From: CAZDXJ01 sp050303615
Lineage (GTDB): Bacteria; Pseudomonadota; Gammaproteobacteria; Methylococcales; Methylomonadaceae
DNA: 64,000 bases
Direction: 5' to 3'
Assembly: GCA_050303615.1 (NCBI GenBank)
Contig: JBNLCC010000058.1
Location: 1 to 64,000 of the forward strand
Positions within the stretch are counted from its first letter, which is position 1. Each line of letters opens with the position of its first letter. Position numbers and translations under genes: made by a program. Below, one piece after another: positions 35,943 to 44,260 of this stretch. Under the pieces are notes generated by a model. That model saw only the letters and a program-made list of their open reading frames with translations. It ran no database searches and had not been told where the DNA came from.

Positions 35943-36146
35943 ATGAATAAGCCGAAAAAAACAACGGCAATCAAGAAATATGATGTCAACGGAAATGCTA
36001 TGAACGGCACTATTATGGGCAGAGGTCCGAATATAATACTCGTCCACGGTTTTACGGATTCCATCGGAGTCCGGCGCTACTCGCTTCCGGCGTCGGCAAC
36101 GGGCTGGTTTGGTGCCGCCGGAGAAAACAATAAACACTTAAATTAA
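35943..36146 (+). pseudogene. alpha/beta hydrolase N-terminal remnant
   Basis: 67 codons from an ATG with GGGGAG 6-11 bases upstream. Residues 14-42 read DVNGNAMNGTIMGRGPNIILVHGF, the N-terminal strand and oxyanion HG motif of alpha/beta hydrolases. After HGFTDS the sequence departs from the fold and stops, and no continuation with a nucleophile elbow is found in any frame before the next gene. It is a truncated gene, perhaps cut by a deletion that joined it to the DUF4410 leader. Confidence 0.6.
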
Positions 36147-36160
36147 CATCGGAGATGGCC

Positions 36161-36868
36161 ATGAAATCATTTAACCTTACCCTATTTTTTTTATTCGCTA
36201 TAGCCGTACTCAGCGGCTGCGCTTCAACCGACATTATTTCGCGTCAGGAGTATACAGGAGGAAAGCTTGCCCGGCCCGCGCACATCATTATCTATGACTT
36301 TGCCGCGACGCCCGGCGACGTCCCCTCCGGATCAGCGATTGCCGGCAGTTATGTTAGGCGCCCTACTCCGCAAACAGCGGAACAAATCAGCACCGGCCGC
36401 CGGTTGGGCGCTCAGGTCGCGAGCGAATTAACTTCCCAGATTCGTGAAATGGGCTTGCCGGCGGAACGCGCCGGGCGATATACAGCACCTGTGCCGGGCG
36501 ACCTGGTGATCAGGGGTTATTTTGTAGCCATCGATCAAGGCAGTACCGAAGATCGTATGCTGATCGGTTTTGGCTCGGGTGATGCCGAATTAAGAACAGT
36601 GGTTGAGGGTTACCAGATGACCAGGAGCGGATTGCGCTTGCTCGGGTCCGGCGAACTGCAAGCCGGCGGTAGCGAAACCCCCGGCATGTTGGTCGGCGTA
36701 GCAAGTCTGGCAGCAACCGGCAACCCAGTTGGCCTTATTATCGGTGGCGCATCAAAACTGGAAGGCGAACAAACCGGTTCTGAAACCATTGCGGGCATGG
36801 CCAAACGTGCTGCCAAAGAAATAGCCGACATACTGCGGGTGAAGTTCGAAGAGCAGGGGTGGATTTAA
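36161..36868 (+). CDS. DUF4410 domain lipoprotein
   Basis: 235 residues from the ATG at 36161, chosen over the ATG at 36155 because GGAG lies directly against the latter and at proper distance from the former. The lipobox LSGC comes at about residue 20. The domain reads HIIIYDFAATPGDVPSG, GAQVASELTSQIREMGLPAERA, VIRGYFVAIDQGS and MLIGFGSGDAELRTVVEGYQ, matching DUF4410. Function is unknown; it is probably an outer-membrane or periplasmic lipoprotein. It sits with other envelope genes and 18 bp before the TMEM175-like gene. Confidence 0.8.
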   Translation: MKSFNLTLFFLFAIAVLSGCASTDIISRQEYTGGKLARPAHIIIYDFAATPGDVPSGSAIAGSYVRRPTPQTAEQISTGRRLGAQVASELTSQIREMGLPAERAGRYTAPVPGDLVIRGYFVAIDQGSTEDRMLIGFGSGDAELRTVVEGYQMTRSGLRLLGSGELQAGGSETPGMLVGVASLAATGNPVGLIIGGASKLEGEQTGSETIAGMAKRAAKEIADILRVKFEEQGWI

Positions 36869-36886
36869 TAAACCAGCGGAAAAAAA

Positions 36887-37534
36887 ATGCCAAAAGAAAA
36901 CTTAACCTTGAACCCAACTGAAATATTCAAACTTGACCGTATTAACGCACTTGCTGATGGTATCTTTGCCATCGTTGTCACGTTGCTGGTTCTTGGAATC
37001 GACATTCCTGAAAATCACAATTTTTCCGAACAGGGGCTGTTGGTATTTCTGCAGCGCATCGGCTACCATGTTCTTTTCTATGCCATCAGCTTCTGGCTCG
37101 CGGCCACGTATTGGATCCAGCATGCCGCAATCATGCATTATTTCAGGGTGGGTAACCGAACACTCATTTGGCTTAATCTGCTTTTCCTGTTCCCTGTCAC
37201 GCTATTGCCGTTCATCACCGAGCTCAGAGGTGTTTATCGCCACGAGGCGTTGACAACTGTGATTTTCGGTGCAGTGCAAATCTTCATCGGATTAGCGCTG
37301 CAGCTGCTATGGAAATATGCGGTTTCCCACCCCCATCTGCTATACTGCGCGGTCGAAGAGGCAGTCCGGCGCAAGGTGGCGTGGCGCATGTTAATAAGTC
37401 CTATCCTACTCAGTGTCATAGCCGTAGCTGTCTCGTTCTTGAGCATCCATCTCAGTGCCCTCCTATTTTTAAGCATTCCGTTATATTACCTGTCGCATCG
37501 TGACATGGACCGAAATTGGCGAAACCCGGAATGA
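36887..37534 (+). CDS. TMEM175 family (DUF1211) potassium channel-like protein
   Basis: 215 residues with six hydrophobic helices. The first contains the family signature as LDRINALADGIFAIVVTLLVLGIDIP, equivalent to the RxxxFSD filter motif of TMEM175 with Ala-Asp in place of Ser-Asp. FWLAATYWIQHAAIMHYF and NLLFLFPVTLLPF are also typical. Bacterial TMEM175 proteins form K+-permeable tetramers. It follows the DUF4410 lipoprotein closely and is probably in the same transcript. Confidence 0.85.
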   Translation: MPKENLTLNPTEIFKLDRINALADGIFAIVVTLLVLGIDIPENHNFSEQGLLVFLQRIGYHVLFYAISFWLAATYWIQHAAIMHYFRVGNRTLIWLNLLFLFPVTLLPFITELRGVYRHEALTTVIFGAVQIFIGLALQLLWKYAVSHPHLLYCAVEEAVRRKVAWRMLISPILLSVIAVAVSFLSIHLSALLFLSIPLYYLSHRDMDRNWRNPE

Positions 37535-37951
37535 ATGGAGAATGACCGTTGACTGGTCACAGCCTTTTCTACTGCCGTTTTGAAAGCGTCTTGGAGCATG
37601 GCGCTCTTGCGGCAGTATTTTTCATCGTGCCTGAAAGATCGATTGCTTCCGACATAGGCGCTCTATGCTGCGGATCAAAGGTGTACGGATTGATCAACTC
37701 ATTGCCATGTTGCTCGCCCTCACCGCTATGGGCGCGAGTGTGCACGACCATTGTGGATGGCCTGGAAAGTAACGATAAACCGGCCAATTCGCGGCACGAA
37801 TTTCAATGCCGCGGGTATCGCCCGGCAATACCGCTTCGGCGGAGGACTCTACATCGGCGGCTGACGGAAGAAACACGAGACCCTACAAGTTTCCACGCCA
37901 CACAATTAAATAAAAAACAGGAAAACCAAGGGGGAATGGGCAACATGGCCG
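37535..37951. other. non-coding stretch with gene traces
   Basis: About 400 bases between TMEM175 and EcsC. A long plus-strand ORF (37549-37998) has an implausible composition and runs into the EcsC gene. Traces such as NRPIRGTNFNAAGIARQYRFGGGLYIGG (37777-37863, another frame) and LRIKGVRIDQLIAMLLALTAMG suggest decayed genes, but none can be assigned. Confidence 0.4.
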
Positions 37952-38743
37952 TTATCCCTTACCTGGAAATGGAGCGATTTCCATATAAGTCTGTTTGATT
38001 GCCTCGGCGCCATAAATTCTTTCCAGACGTCGTACAGTAAAATGAGCCCGAGCCATATCCTGAAAATGGTTGATGAACATTAAATTGATCGAGGCGCCGC
38101 CCAGCGCGCCGATAGCAGGTATAGACTGCGCCGCTATTTTTTCGGAAACCGGGATACTGAATCGCGCGGCAACCGCATTAACCAGTTTTACCAAGGCCGG
38201 CGCGCCTTCTTTTGCCAAACCTTTTGCAGAAATATGTTTAGCGGTATCTCCCAGCGACTTGGTTAACAAAGAGCGAATCGCATAATAGCCGGCATCAGCC
38301 GATTCGGAAGTCGATTTGTCGCCGGTCAATGCAAACACCTCCAGACACGCCATTTTGGTTTCCAGGTTTTCCAGCTGTTCACCTTCGCTACGGGCGATAT
38401 CGGCTATCGAACGCAACATGATGGTTGCCGAAAGCGGCAGTTCGGCGGCCAATGCGGCAATGCCGAAAGCACCTCCGACTGCGCCACTCAAGCCGGCTAA
38501 AAATTGATGCGTTTTAACTGAAGCTGTACGCTGTTCATTGGTCAGCGTCAACAAAGCACCGTCGAGCGCTTTTTCAAGCGCCGCTTTGGTAATCCTGGTA
38601 ACCACTGTCGACCAATGCCCGGGCAAAGCGGCCATGGTTTTTTCGATGGGGATCCCGACCAGCTGGCTGATTTTAGCGGTCAGGCTGGTTGACTCCAACT
38701 GCTGTGCGGCCCGTTTCAACGCGTTTAAATCGGCTTGTTTCAC
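37952..38743 (-). CDS. EcsC family protein
   Basis: 263 residues. GAVGGAFGIAALAAELPLSATIMLRSIADIARSEGE is the central signature of EcsC-like proteins, followed by CLEVFALTG and a second hydrophobic segment around IGALGGASINLMFINHFQDMARAHFTVRRLE. The protein probably associates with the inner membrane. In Bacillus ecsC lies beside an ABC transporter, but proteobacterial homologues are stand-alone and uncharacterised. No operon partner is visible here. Confidence 0.88.
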   Translation of the reverse strand: MKQADLNALKRAAQQLESTSLTAKISQLVGIPIEKTMAALPGHWSTVVTRITKAALEKALDGALLTLTNEQRTASVKTHQFLAGLSGAVGGAFGIAALAAELPLSATIMLRSIADIARSEGEQLENLETKMACLEVFALTGDKSTSESADAGYYAIRSLLTKSLGDTAKHISAKGLAKEGAPALVKLVNAVAARFSIPVSEKIAAQSIPAIGALGGASINLMFINHFQDMARAHFTVRRLERIYGAEAIKQTYMEIAPFPGKG

Positions 38744-38859
38744 CTATATACTTTCAATCATGGTAGATTATGCAATTATATAAACCGTCACTAGTTTTGC
38801 ACAAATCGAAAAGCGGCAACTTTATTATCAGCTAACTACTGACTACCGGGAGTTATGGT

Positions 38860-39738
38860 ATGAATCCAGAAGAAATAAGCGGCCACATCAAGGAGGCAAC
38901 AGGTAAACCGTTCACAATTGTCGATGTCAAGCAAACCGGCGGCGGTTGTATTAACCGGACCTGCCGGTTGATTGGTACTGATTGTAGCTATTTTCTGAAA
39001 CTGAATCGAAAATCATTGTTATCGATGTTTGAGGCGGAATTTGCCGGTTTGCAGGAGATGGCACATAGCGCAACTGTCAGAGTCCCGTGTCCCATTGTCC
39101 ATGGCATCAGTGGAGAAGAGTGTTTTTTGGTTTTGGAAATGGTCGAATTCGGGCGCAGTAGTCAGCATTCCGATCAATTATTGGGTAGGCAGTTAGCTCA
39201 AATGCACCGGCAAACCAAGTCTTATTTCGGCTGGGAGCGTGACAATACCATCGGCAGCACGACCCAGTTAAATAACAGCAATCAAAATTGGGTTGAATTT
39301 TGGCGGCAACAGCGCCTCGGTTTTCAATTGCAACTGGCAGCGCAAAACGGCTATTCCGGCCGGCTGCAGCGCAACGGTGAACGGCTCTGTGATGAATTGC
39401 ACCACTTTTTCAGCGACTACCAACCGCAGCCTGCATTATTACACGGTGACCTGTGGGGTGGAAACGCCGCAAGCGATCAACAGGGACAGCCGGTTATCTT
39501 CGACCCGGCCTGTTATTACGGCGACCATGAAGCTGACTTGGCAATGACTGAATTGTTCGGCGGTTTCAGTGCAAGTTTCTATGCGGCCTATCAGGAAGTC
39601 CAGCGGATAGATGCCGGCTATGCGAGCAGAAAAACGCTGTACAATCTTTACCATATATTGAATCATCTAAACCTGTTTGGCGGCGGTTATTTAAGCCAAG
39701 CGGAACACATGATCAATGCATTGCTGGCGGAAATTTAA
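38860..39738 (+). CDS. fructosamine kinase family protein
   Basis: 292 residues, the usual size. The aminoglycoside-kinase-like fold shows GGGCINRTCRL near the start, YFLKLNRKS with the ATP-binding Lys, EFAGLQEMA, the catalytic loop LLHGDLWGGNAA and the metal site FDPACYYGDHEADLAMTELFGGF. Such kinases phosphorylate ketosamines on glycated proteins and start their repair. It has its own upstream gap of 116 bp and is followed at 53 bp by the pteridine reductase gene. Confidence 0.93.
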   Translation: MNPEEISGHIKEATGKPFTIVDVKQTGGGCINRTCRLIGTDCSYFLKLNRKSLLSMFEAEFAGLQEMAHSATVRVPCPIVHGISGEECFLVLEMVEFGRSSQHSDQLLGRQLAQMHRQTKSYFGWERDNTIGSTTQLNNSNQNWVEFWRQQRLGFQLQLAAQNGYSGRLQRNGERLCDELHHFFSDYQPQPALLHGDLWGGNAASDQQGQPVIFDPACYYGDHEADLAMTELFGGFSASFYAAYQEVQRIDAGYASRKTLYNLYHILNHLNLFGGGYLSQAEHMINALLAEI

Positions 39739-39791
39739 TTTCGAGCAGACGCCCATTCCATACAAACTCACTTTTCTCTTATAACGTCATT

Positions 39792-40517
39792 ATGAATATT
39801 TTGATTACCGGAGCGGCAAAACGAGTCGGAGCCGCTTGTGCCCGTTTGCTGCATGCCGAAGGCAACAATATTTTTTTGCATTATCGTTCTTCCGCGGCGG
39901 AGGCGGAGGCGCTGTGTGCGGAATTAAACGGCAAGCGAGCCGGTTCGGCTAAAATTTGGCAGGCTGATTTGTTGAATTTGGCGGAATTGACAATGATGGC
40001 GGAAGCGGCGCAATCGGCTTGGTCCGGAATAGATGCGCTGATCAATAATGCCTCGGTGTTTTATGTGACGAATTTTTTGGACGTTAGCGAACAGCAATGG
40101 GATGACTTACTAGGCAGTAACTTAAAAGCGCCTTTTTTTCTCACCAAAGCATTACAGCCGGGATTGGCGGCGAGCAACGGCTGCATCGTCAATATTATAG
40201 ATATCCATGCCGAAAGGGGATTGAAGGCATATCCGGTTTACAGCATTTCCAAAGCGGGGCTGGCGGCAATGACGCGCATATTGGCCAGGGAGTTGGCTCC
40301 TCGGATAAGGGTCAACGGCGTATCGCCGGGTGCCATAATCTGGCCGGAACGTGATTTATCGGAGACGGATAAACTGGAAATTGTTTCCCGTATCGCATTA
40401 CGCCGCAAGGGAATTCCTGAAGATATTGCCAAAGCCGTTCGCTACTTGGTGCACGACGCTGATTATGTGACCGGCCAGATCTTATCCGTCGACGGTGGGA
40501 GAACACTGTTTTGTTGA
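39792..40517 (+). CDS. pteridine reductase (SDR family)
   Basis: 241 residues. The coenzyme motif is TGAAKRVG, the TGxxxRxG variant that marks pteridine reductases rather than TGxxxGIG of ordinary short-chain dehydrogenases. NNAS, the active-site Tyr-x-x-x-Lys in YPVYSISKAGL, and VNGVSPGAIIWPE follow. The enzyme reduces dihydrobiopterin or dihydrofolate with NADPH (FolM-type). It ends one base from the end of folK on the other strand, placing it within a folate-related cluster. Confidence 0.9.
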   Translation: MNILITGAAKRVGAACARLLHAEGNNIFLHYRSSAAEAEALCAELNGKRAGSAKIWQADLLNLAELTMMAEAAQSAWSGIDALINNASVFYVTNFLDVSEQQWDDLLGSNLKAPFFLTKALQPGLAASNGCIVNIIDIHAERGLKAYPVYSISKAGLAAMTRILARELAPRIRVNGVSPGAIIWPERDLSETDKLEIVSRIALRRKGIPEDIAKAVRYLVHDADYVTGQILSVDGGRTLFC

Positions 40518-40518
40518 A

Positions 40519-41004
40519 TTATCCTGATGGCAACCGTTTTCGCTTAAGTTCGGTTTTGTCATAATTTTTCCAAAGTTCGGCATAGGTTTGATGGGTAACG
40601 GGATGCTTAAGATCGGGTGCAATTTCCGCTAATGGTTCCAGAACAAAAGCATATTTGATAATTTCGTCGCGAGGTATCCGCAGCCGTCCCTCATTGATTA
40701 CTTGGTCACCATATAAAAGCAGATCAAGATCCAACGTCCTGGCGGAAAATTTTTTGCTGTTATGGGTACGGCCGTGATCGCTTTCAATTTGTTTCAGAAT
40801 TTTTCCTACCGACTTTGCGTCCAGATTTGAGTCGAATCCCACCACTAGATTGTAGAAATTTTCACCGCAAAATCCGACCGGTTCAGTTTCATAGGTGCTG
40901 GAAACAATCAATTTACCGAACTGTTTTGCCAGGGCGCGCAACGACGAGGCGATATTGGATTCTTTATCAATATTGCTTCCTATACTGATGTAACCCCTGG
41001 GCAT
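40519..41004 (-). CDS. folK: 2-amino-4-hydroxy-6-hydroxymethyldihydropteridine pyrophosphokinase
   Basis: 161 residues. The GSNIDKESN start, SSTYETEPVG, NFYNLVVGF and RTLDLDLLLYGD are FolK signatures, the last one carrying the Mg-binding Asp pair. FolK transfers pyrophosphate to the pterin before coupling with p-aminobenzoate. It lies three bases downstream of folB, the preceding step, on the same strand. Its length and start are normal. Confidence 0.95.
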   Translation of the reverse strand: MPRGYISIGSNIDKESNIASSLRALAKQFGKLIVSSTYETEPVGFCGENFYNLVVGFDSNLDAKSVGKILKQIESDHGRTHNSKKFSARTLDLDLLLYGDQVINEGRLRIPRDEIIKYAFVLEPLAEIAPDLKHPVTHQTYAELWKNYDKTELKRKRLPSG

Positions 41005-41007
41005 AAA

Positions 41008-41361
41008 TTATTTGTCTCCTCGTTCAATGATAATACCGACGTCACTGGCGCCACTTATCGCGCCTTTTTTATTGAGGGTGATCCTGACCCACGGCACGTT
41101 GAATTCATTGCGTAAAATCAAGGCGATTTCCTCGATTAATTTTTCCACTAAAAAAAATTCGCTTTCTTCAACAAAAGAGATGATTCGCTTGGAAACCGTT
41201 TTATAATCCAAGGTATCGTTTATATCGTCGCTAAGCGCGGCCTTGGCGATATCGTGCGCCATTTCAATATCAAGTATGACAGTTTGTTTGGTTTCTCTCT
41301 CCCAATCATAAATACCGATAATGGTTTTAATCTCAAGTCCGCCTAAAAAGATGATGTCCAT
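41008..41361 (-). CDS. folB: dihydroneopterin aldolase
   Basis: 117 residues. GLEIKTIIGIYDWERETKQ at the N-terminus, DYKTVSKRIISFVEESEFFLVEKLIEEIA in the middle and VRITLNKKGAISGASDVGI near the end match FolB, including the catalytic Lys region and the substrate-anchoring Glu. It makes 6-hydroxymethyldihydropterin for FolK, encoded next. Divergent from plsY, with a 96-bp promoter gap. Confidence 0.95.
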   Translation of the reverse strand: MDIIFLGGLEIKTIIGIYDWERETKQTVILDIEMAHDIAKAALSDDINDTLDYKTVSKRIISFVEESEFFLVEKLIEEIALILRNEFNVPWVRITLNKKGAISGASDVGIIIERGDK

Positions 41362-41457
41362 GGTATTTTCCGGTTATTATGTAGTTATTTTTTAAAGACC
41401 AAGTATCAATGAAAAGTCTTTGCTATACAAGTTTTCAGTGACATAGAAGGTAAAAAA

Positions 41458-42030
41458 ATGATTGAATGGTTGTTGGTTCCCTTTGCCTATTTGCTAGGAT
41501 CAATTTCAAGTGCGGTTTTGGTCTGCCGATTGATGGGGTTGCCTGACCCAAGGCAGGAGGGCTCCGGAAATCCCGGTGCCACCAACGTGATGCGCATTGG
41601 CGGAAAAAAAGCGGCGGCATTGACGCTGGCAGGCGATATGCTGAAAGGATTGGTTCCGGTTTTGATCGCTAAATGGTCAGGCGTACCGGTTTTGCTGCTG
41701 GTTATTGTCGGTTTGGCTGCATTTTTAGGCCATCTTTTTCCTGTTTTTTTCGCTTTTCAAGGGGGTAAAGGGGTTGCTACCGCTTTTGGGGTATTTCTGG
41801 GCTTTTCCTGGCTGCTCGGCTTGACGGTATTCGCAACCTGGCTTATGGTCTATAAAATCCGCGGGATTTCCTCGTTATCCGCCTTGGTAGCTGCGGTGCT
41901 GACCCCCATCTATGCATGGCTGATAATGGAGAACGGCGGCTATACCGCCACCGCGATCGTCATTTCGGCATTGTTGATATGGCGGCATAAAACTAATATT
42001 CAACGGCTACTTGTTGGAGAGGAAACCTAG
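41458..42030 (+). CDS. plsY: acyl-phosphate glycerol-3-phosphate acyltransferase PlsY
   Basis: 190 residues with five membrane helices. The three cytoplasmic motifs are present: GSISSAVLVCRLMGLPDPRQEGSGNPGATNV, GHLFPVFFAFQGGKGVATAFGV and the C-terminal WRHKTNIQRLLVGEE. PlsY starts phospholipid synthesis by acylating glycerol-3-phosphate from acyl phosphate. It is divergent from folB, as in several gammaproteobacteria. The gap to dsbA (42031-42149) holds only a GC-rich potential hairpin near 42118-42140. Confidence 0.95.
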   Translation: MIEWLLVPFAYLLGSISSAVLVCRLMGLPDPRQEGSGNPGATNVMRIGGKKAAALTLAGDMLKGLVPVLIAKWSGVPVLLLVIVGLAAFLGHLFPVFFAFQGGKGVATAFGVFLGFSWLLGLTVFATWLMVYKIRGISSLSALVAAVLTPIYAWLIMENGGYTATAIVISALLIWRHKTNIQRLLVGEET

Positions 42031-42149
42031 CAGTTAAACAATACCGATTTGATGGATAGCTTGGAAATATAGAATATGCGTTGCGTGCGGCTACGTTCCC
42101 AAACTTTCCATCAGCGCACCGGCCGGCGGAGAAATTCGCCGAATGCCAC

Positions 42150-42803
42150 TTACTCCGTTTCGGATTTTTCGGTTTTCAGTTGTCCTGCCTCTTGTTGAAT
42201 TAACTGATTCATCACTCTGATCATATTCTCATGAGATTTAGCCAGCGAACCGTTGGTTTTATATTTGCCGTTGATAATGATTGTCGGTACACCGGTTACA
42301 CCATAACGAGGCGCCATACTTTTCGCCTGTCTCATTTTGGAATCCACCAGAAATGAGTTGTACGTATCGCGGAATGCGGTTTCATCGACGCCATGAGCGA
42401 CAAAAAATTCAGCCAACTGATCTTCGGTGACCAATTTTTGTTTTTTATTCTGTATCGCATCGAAAAAATCGGCATGGACCTTGTCGACTACACCCAATGC
42501 TTCAGCGGTGAAATAAGCCTGGGCGTGTTTTGCCCAAAGGCTGCTGAACACGGCCGGCTGGCGGATAAATTGTACATTGTCGGGCAAGGTCTTTAGCCAT
42601 TCCTGCAGGATCGGTTCAAATCGGTAGCAATGGGGACAGCCGTACCAGAAAAACTCGATGACCTCAATTTTGGAAGGATCCTGCGTCGGTTGTGCCGGAA
42701 CGACAGACTCATAGCCCGGCCCGCTTTCGGTTTCTGCATGCAGCATTGCGGCAAATGAAATAAACAGCAATAGAAAACTGCGCAGAATGATTTTTTTCGT
42801 CAT
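42150..42803 (-). CDS. dsbA: thiol:disulfide interchange protein DsbA
   Basis: 217 residues. A signal peptide (1-23, ending LHA) precedes a thioredoxin fold with the redox site FFWYGCPHC (Cys56, Cys59), the classic DsbA CPHC, and the cis-Pro loop GVTGVPTIIING. It oxidises cysteine pairs in the periplasm. The cytochrome c4 gene lies just upstream on the same strand, a pairing seen in pseudomonads and relatives. The C-terminal tail is rich in Glu and Lys. Confidence 0.95.
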   Translation of the reverse strand: MTKKIILRSFLLLFISFAAMLHAETESGPGYESVVPAQPTQDPSKIEVIEFFWYGCPHCYRFEPILQEWLKTLPDNVQFIRQPAVFSSLWAKHAQAYFTAEALGVVDKVHADFFDAIQNKKQKLVTEDQLAEFFVAHGVDETAFRDTYNSFLVDSKMRQAKSMAPRYGVTGVPTIIINGKYKTNGSLAKSHENMIRVMNQLIQQEAGQLKTEKSETE

Positions 42804-42886
42804 GTTAGTTGGCTCTCCGGATTGATCGTTTCAATATAATCAACATTCACAGGACAAGCGCCAGTGCTTTTCCTGCAACTGCTCTG

Positions 42887-43570
42887 TTATTTCATTATCG
42901 AGATATGATAGGCAACCGCTCGGATTTCCGTTTCCGTCATTTTTTTGGCAATCATATGCATCATATGGTCCGGGTTATTGCTGCGAGCTCCGGATTTAAA
43001 GTCATTGAGTGATTTGATCAGATAATCGGCATGTTGTGATCTTAACGCCGGGAACGACGCCGGTTTATTCCCTTCACCGTAAGGCCCGTGGCAAGCAATA
43101 CAGGCCGAGACCTCCCGCTCCAAATCACCGTTCCGGTACAGATCGCTTCCCATTGCCAATAGCTGTTTTATATCCGGTTTTGAGTCGGAAACCGCGTCCT
43201 CCTCATCCTCGTCTTCTTCCTCATCATCGGAGTCCAATACCGGCATAGAGTTTGCCGAAATTTTTTGTTCGGCATAATAAGCGGCGATATCGGCAAAATC
43301 TGTTTCATCGAACGCCAGGACCATAGACTGCATTGTGGCATCTTTTCTGGAACCGTCTTTAAATGCTATCAGTTGTTTGATCAAATAACCCGGATGTTGT
43401 CCTGCAAGTTTCGGAAACATCGGCATCATACTATTACCATTTTCTCCATGACAACCGGCACAAGATGCAGTTTTTTGTTTTCCTGCCGATACACTGCCCT
43501 CAGCATGTAAAATACCTGAAACGGCAGTGAGGGCCAGTGAAATAGAAAGTGCCAGAAATTTTTTTTTCAT
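42887..43570 (-). CDS. dihaem cytochrome c4 with acidic interdomain insert
   Basis: 227 residues. A signal peptide (about 1-23) is followed by two cytochrome c domains with CAGCH (Cys37, Cys40, His41) and CIACH (Cys157, Cys160, His161). Met ligands are probably in the MMPMFPKLAG and MMHMIAKKM regions. Cytochrome c4 passes electrons to terminal oxidases in the periplasm. Between the domains (about 112-133) there is a run of Asp and Glu unusual for the family, which lengthens the protein beyond the common 190-210 residues. It sits beside dsbA and divergently to engB. Confidence 0.92.
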   Translation of the reverse strand: MKKKFLALSISLALTAVSGILHAEGSVSAGKQKTASCAGCHGENGNSMMPMFPKLAGQHPGYLIKQLIAFKDGSRKDATMQSMVLAFDETDFADIAAYYAEQKISANSMPVLDSDDEEEDEDEEDAVSDSKPDIKQLLAMGSDLYRNGDLEREVSACIACHGPYGEGNKPASFPALRSQHADYLIKSLNDFKSGARSNNPDHMMHMIAKKMTETEIRAVAYHISIMK

Positions 43571-43639
43571 CTGATTATCCTTCGAAATGATACAGTGTGG
43601 GGAATTTTACTCTAAATAGCCTTACTAAGCGAGATCACG

Positions 43640-44260
43640 ATGAATCCAGTCTATCATCAAGTTAAATTTATCAAAAGCGCCCCCGATCTGGCTAGTTCGC
43701 CGCCTGACCAAGGGCTCGAAATTGCCTTTGCCGGCCGGTCCAATGCCGGGAAATCAAGTGCGATCAATACTTTGACGCAGCAAAAGAGCCTGGCTAGAAT
43801 CAGCAAGACGCCGGGGCGGACACAACTGCTGAATTTTTTTTCCGTTGCAGATCAGAAACGGTTTGTCGATCTGCCCGGTTACGGATACGCAAAAGTACCC
43901 CCGGAAATCAAGCACAAATGGCACCTGATGATGGAGAACTATTTACGGAATCGCCGCTCACTTTGCGGCATTGTGCTGGTCATGGATATCCGGCATCCAT
44001 TAACCGAATTTGATCTGCAAATGATTAATTGGAGTGAATTCACCGGCAAGCCGCTGCATATTTTGTTGACCAAGACGGATAAAATAAAATTCGGCGCGGC
44101 CAAAAATACCATGCTGCGCGTACAAAAAGAACTACGGCAAATCAATGTGCCGATAACGGTTCAACTTTTTTCCGCACTGAAAAAAAACGGGATTGATCAA
44201 GTCCATCAATTGCTGGATCAGTGGTTTCATTTTACCGAAGCCAATGAATCATTATCATAA
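43640..44260 (+). CDS. engB: ribosome biogenesis GTPase YihA/EngB
   Basis: 206 residues. The G-domain motifs are in order: G1 GRSNAGKSS, G2 TPGRTQ, G3 DLPGYGYA and G4 TKTDK, with SA(L) of G5 near FSALKKNG. EngB assists 50S subunit assembly. It is divergent from cytochrome c4. Its 3' end overlaps by six bases the 3' end of the hybrid kinase gene on the other strand, so the two transcripts converge without a terminator between them. In many gammaproteobacteria engB is near polA; here it is about 9 kb away. Confidence 0.96.
   Translation: MNPVYHQVKFIKSAPDLASSPPDQGLEIAFAGRSNAGKSSAINTLTQQKSLARISKTPGRTQLLNFFSVADQKRFVDLPGYGYAKVPPEIKHKWHLMMENYLRNRRSLCGIVLVMDIRHPLTEFDLQMINWSEFTGKPLHILLTKTDKIKFGAAKNTMLRVQKELRQINVPITVQLFSALKKNGIDQVHQLLDQWFHFTEANESLS

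Noticed and set aside
37549..37998. 149-codon plus-strand ORF
   Set aside because: It runs into the EcsC gene on the other strand, has improbable composition, and other frames in the same stretch show better but broken protein traces.
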